Assembly (NCBI GenBank): GCA_007121055.1
Contig: SKMM01000180.1
Span: 1 to 6,229, forward strand
Direction of reading: 5' to 3'
DNA: 6,229 bases
Origin: Paracoccaceae bacterium
GTDB lineage: Bacteria; Pseudomonadota; Alphaproteobacteria; Rhodobacterales; Rhodobacteraceae
Part shown: positions 5,881-6,229 of the stretch, piece after piece
Position numbering within the stretch: the first letter of the stretch is position 1
How the letters are laid out: every line of letters begins with the position of its first letter
Translations under genes and position numbers: made by a program
Notes under the pieces: model-generated
The model's database searches: none
Told to the model about the DNA's origin: nothing
What the model saw: the letters and a program-made list of their open reading frames with translations, nothing else

Positions 5881-6163
5881 CCCGAGCGGACGCCGCCCCA
5901 ACGCGCGGACGACCACCCCAACACGACCGTGCGCACAGGGAGCGCATGAAGCATCCCGTGCACTGGGCAGGGCGCCGCACACCGCCCGGCCCCGTCGCAG
6001 CCTCACCCCGCCCGGACAACAACACTCCGACGGCCCGGCCACGCAAAGGCCCACGTTTCCGACGCGCCCCCTCGGCTCCCGGACCATGCCGCCCGGTTGC
6101 GTTCCCCACCGCCCGGTCCTATGTCCCGCCCACACTGGCGGCCCAAACAGGCTGGATGCGCGC
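5881..6163. other. GC-rich spacer between uvrC and accD, no convincing gene
   Basis: This 283-base spacer is C-rich on the plus strand and has no clear intrinsic terminator after uvrC. The octamer CCGCCCGG occurs four times (5982, 6008, 6089, 6109), but it also appears elsewhere in the window (3321, 5583, and inverted at 921). A 73-codon frame (5946-6167) begins after AGGGAG and ends with a stop overlapping the accD start, but its Pro/Arg-rich product looks like a by-product of composition. The main function visible is probably the accD promoter and leader. Confidence 0.5.
6097..6125 (+). promoter_or_regulatory. Candidate accD promoter
   Basis: TTGCGT (6097-6102) and TATGTC (6120-6125) are separated by exactly 17 bases, each matching three of six consensus positions. 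Transcription would start near 6132, leaving a leader of about 32 bases before the accD ATG. The match is modest and rests on spacing as much as sequence. Confidence 0.3.
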
Positions 6164-6229
6164 ATGAACTGGATCACCAACTACGTCCGGCCGACGATCA
6201 ACTCGCTGTTCTCGCGCCGCGAGATGCCC
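6164..6229 (+). CDS. accD: Acetyl-CoA carboxylase carboxyltransferase subunit beta, N-terminus only
   Basis: The last 22 codons of the window read MNWITNYVRPTINSLFSRRE followed by MP. I recognise this as the conserved start of alphaproteobacterial AccD, which normally continues into a four-cysteine zinc ribbon and the crotonase-fold carboxyltransferase domain. AccD pairs with AccA to transfer the carboxyl group from biotin carrier protein to acetyl-CoA, giving malonyl-CoA for fatty-acid synthesis in the cytoplasm. Only about 7% of a typical 300-residue protein is visible, so neither the zinc ligands nor the active site can be checked. The Shine-Dalgarno is weak (ACAGG, or GGAT nearer the ATG). 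No shared operon with uvrC is evident because of the 283-base spacer. Confidence 0.9.
   Translation, partial: MNWITNYVRPTINSLFSRREMP

Noticed and set aside
5982..6116. Four copies of CCGCCCGG as a repeat family or operator array
   Set aside because: Spacing is irregular (26, 81 and 20 bases) and the octamer also occurs inside uvrC, the dehydrogenase gene and the LysR/peptidase spacer, so composition explains it.
4536..6167. A 543-codon plus-strand frame overlapping uvrC
   Set aside because: The product is dominated by Arg, Pro and Gly with no recognisable domain; it is a frame shadow of uvrC running into the spacer.
4015..6180. A 721-codon open frame on the minus strand across uvrC and the accD spacer
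   Set aside because: It lies opposite a complete, well-conserved uvrC. The product is Gly/Ala/Val-rich with no motifs, as expected when the complement of a GC-rich gene lacks stops.

Overview
The window reads as chromosomal housekeeping DNA from a GC-rich alphaproteobacterium, most likely of the Rhodobacter/Paracoccus group (Rhodobacterales). The grounds are strong G/C preference at third codon positions, protein sequences of Rhodobacterales type (notably UvrC and the AccD N-terminus), and a GTTC-N7-GTTC LexA box, the alphaproteobacterial form, upstream of uvrC. This assignment is by recognition and was not searched.

Left part: a LysR-type regulator (1-830, minus strand, C-terminus off the left edge) faces a plus-strand cluster across a 119-base divergent spacer. 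The cluster is four tightly packed genes: an S49-family (SppA-like) serine peptidase without a membrane anchor (950-1753), a 74-residue membrane protein with a CxxC...CxC tail (1755-1979), a YrbG-type Ca2+/Na+ antiporter (1987-2940) and a pteridine-reductase-like short-chain dehydrogenase (2937-3719). Gaps of 1 and 7 bases and a 4-base ATGA overlap suggest one transcript with translational coupling, although the products share no obvious pathway.

Middle: a 277-base spacer (3720-3996), clearly richer in A/T than its surroundings, precedes uvrC. It carries a perfect LexA box, a TTGACT -35-like hexamer, a GC hairpin, a perfect DnaA box and several weaker inverted repeats. This is the most information-rich non-coding part of the window. 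uvrC (3997-5880) is complete, with all expected domains and catalytic residues of the excision nuclease subunit.

Right part: a 283-base GC-rich spacer (5881-6163) with no convincing gene leads to the first 22 codons of accD (6164 onward), the acetyl-CoA carboxylase carboxyltransferase beta subunit.

I see no mobile element, CRISPR array, tRNA, rRNA or phage gene. I do not think the window holds a new multi-gene system. The points worth following are the uvrC control region, the small metal-ribbon-like membrane protein coupled to the anchorless S49 peptidase, and the PTR1-like reductase.
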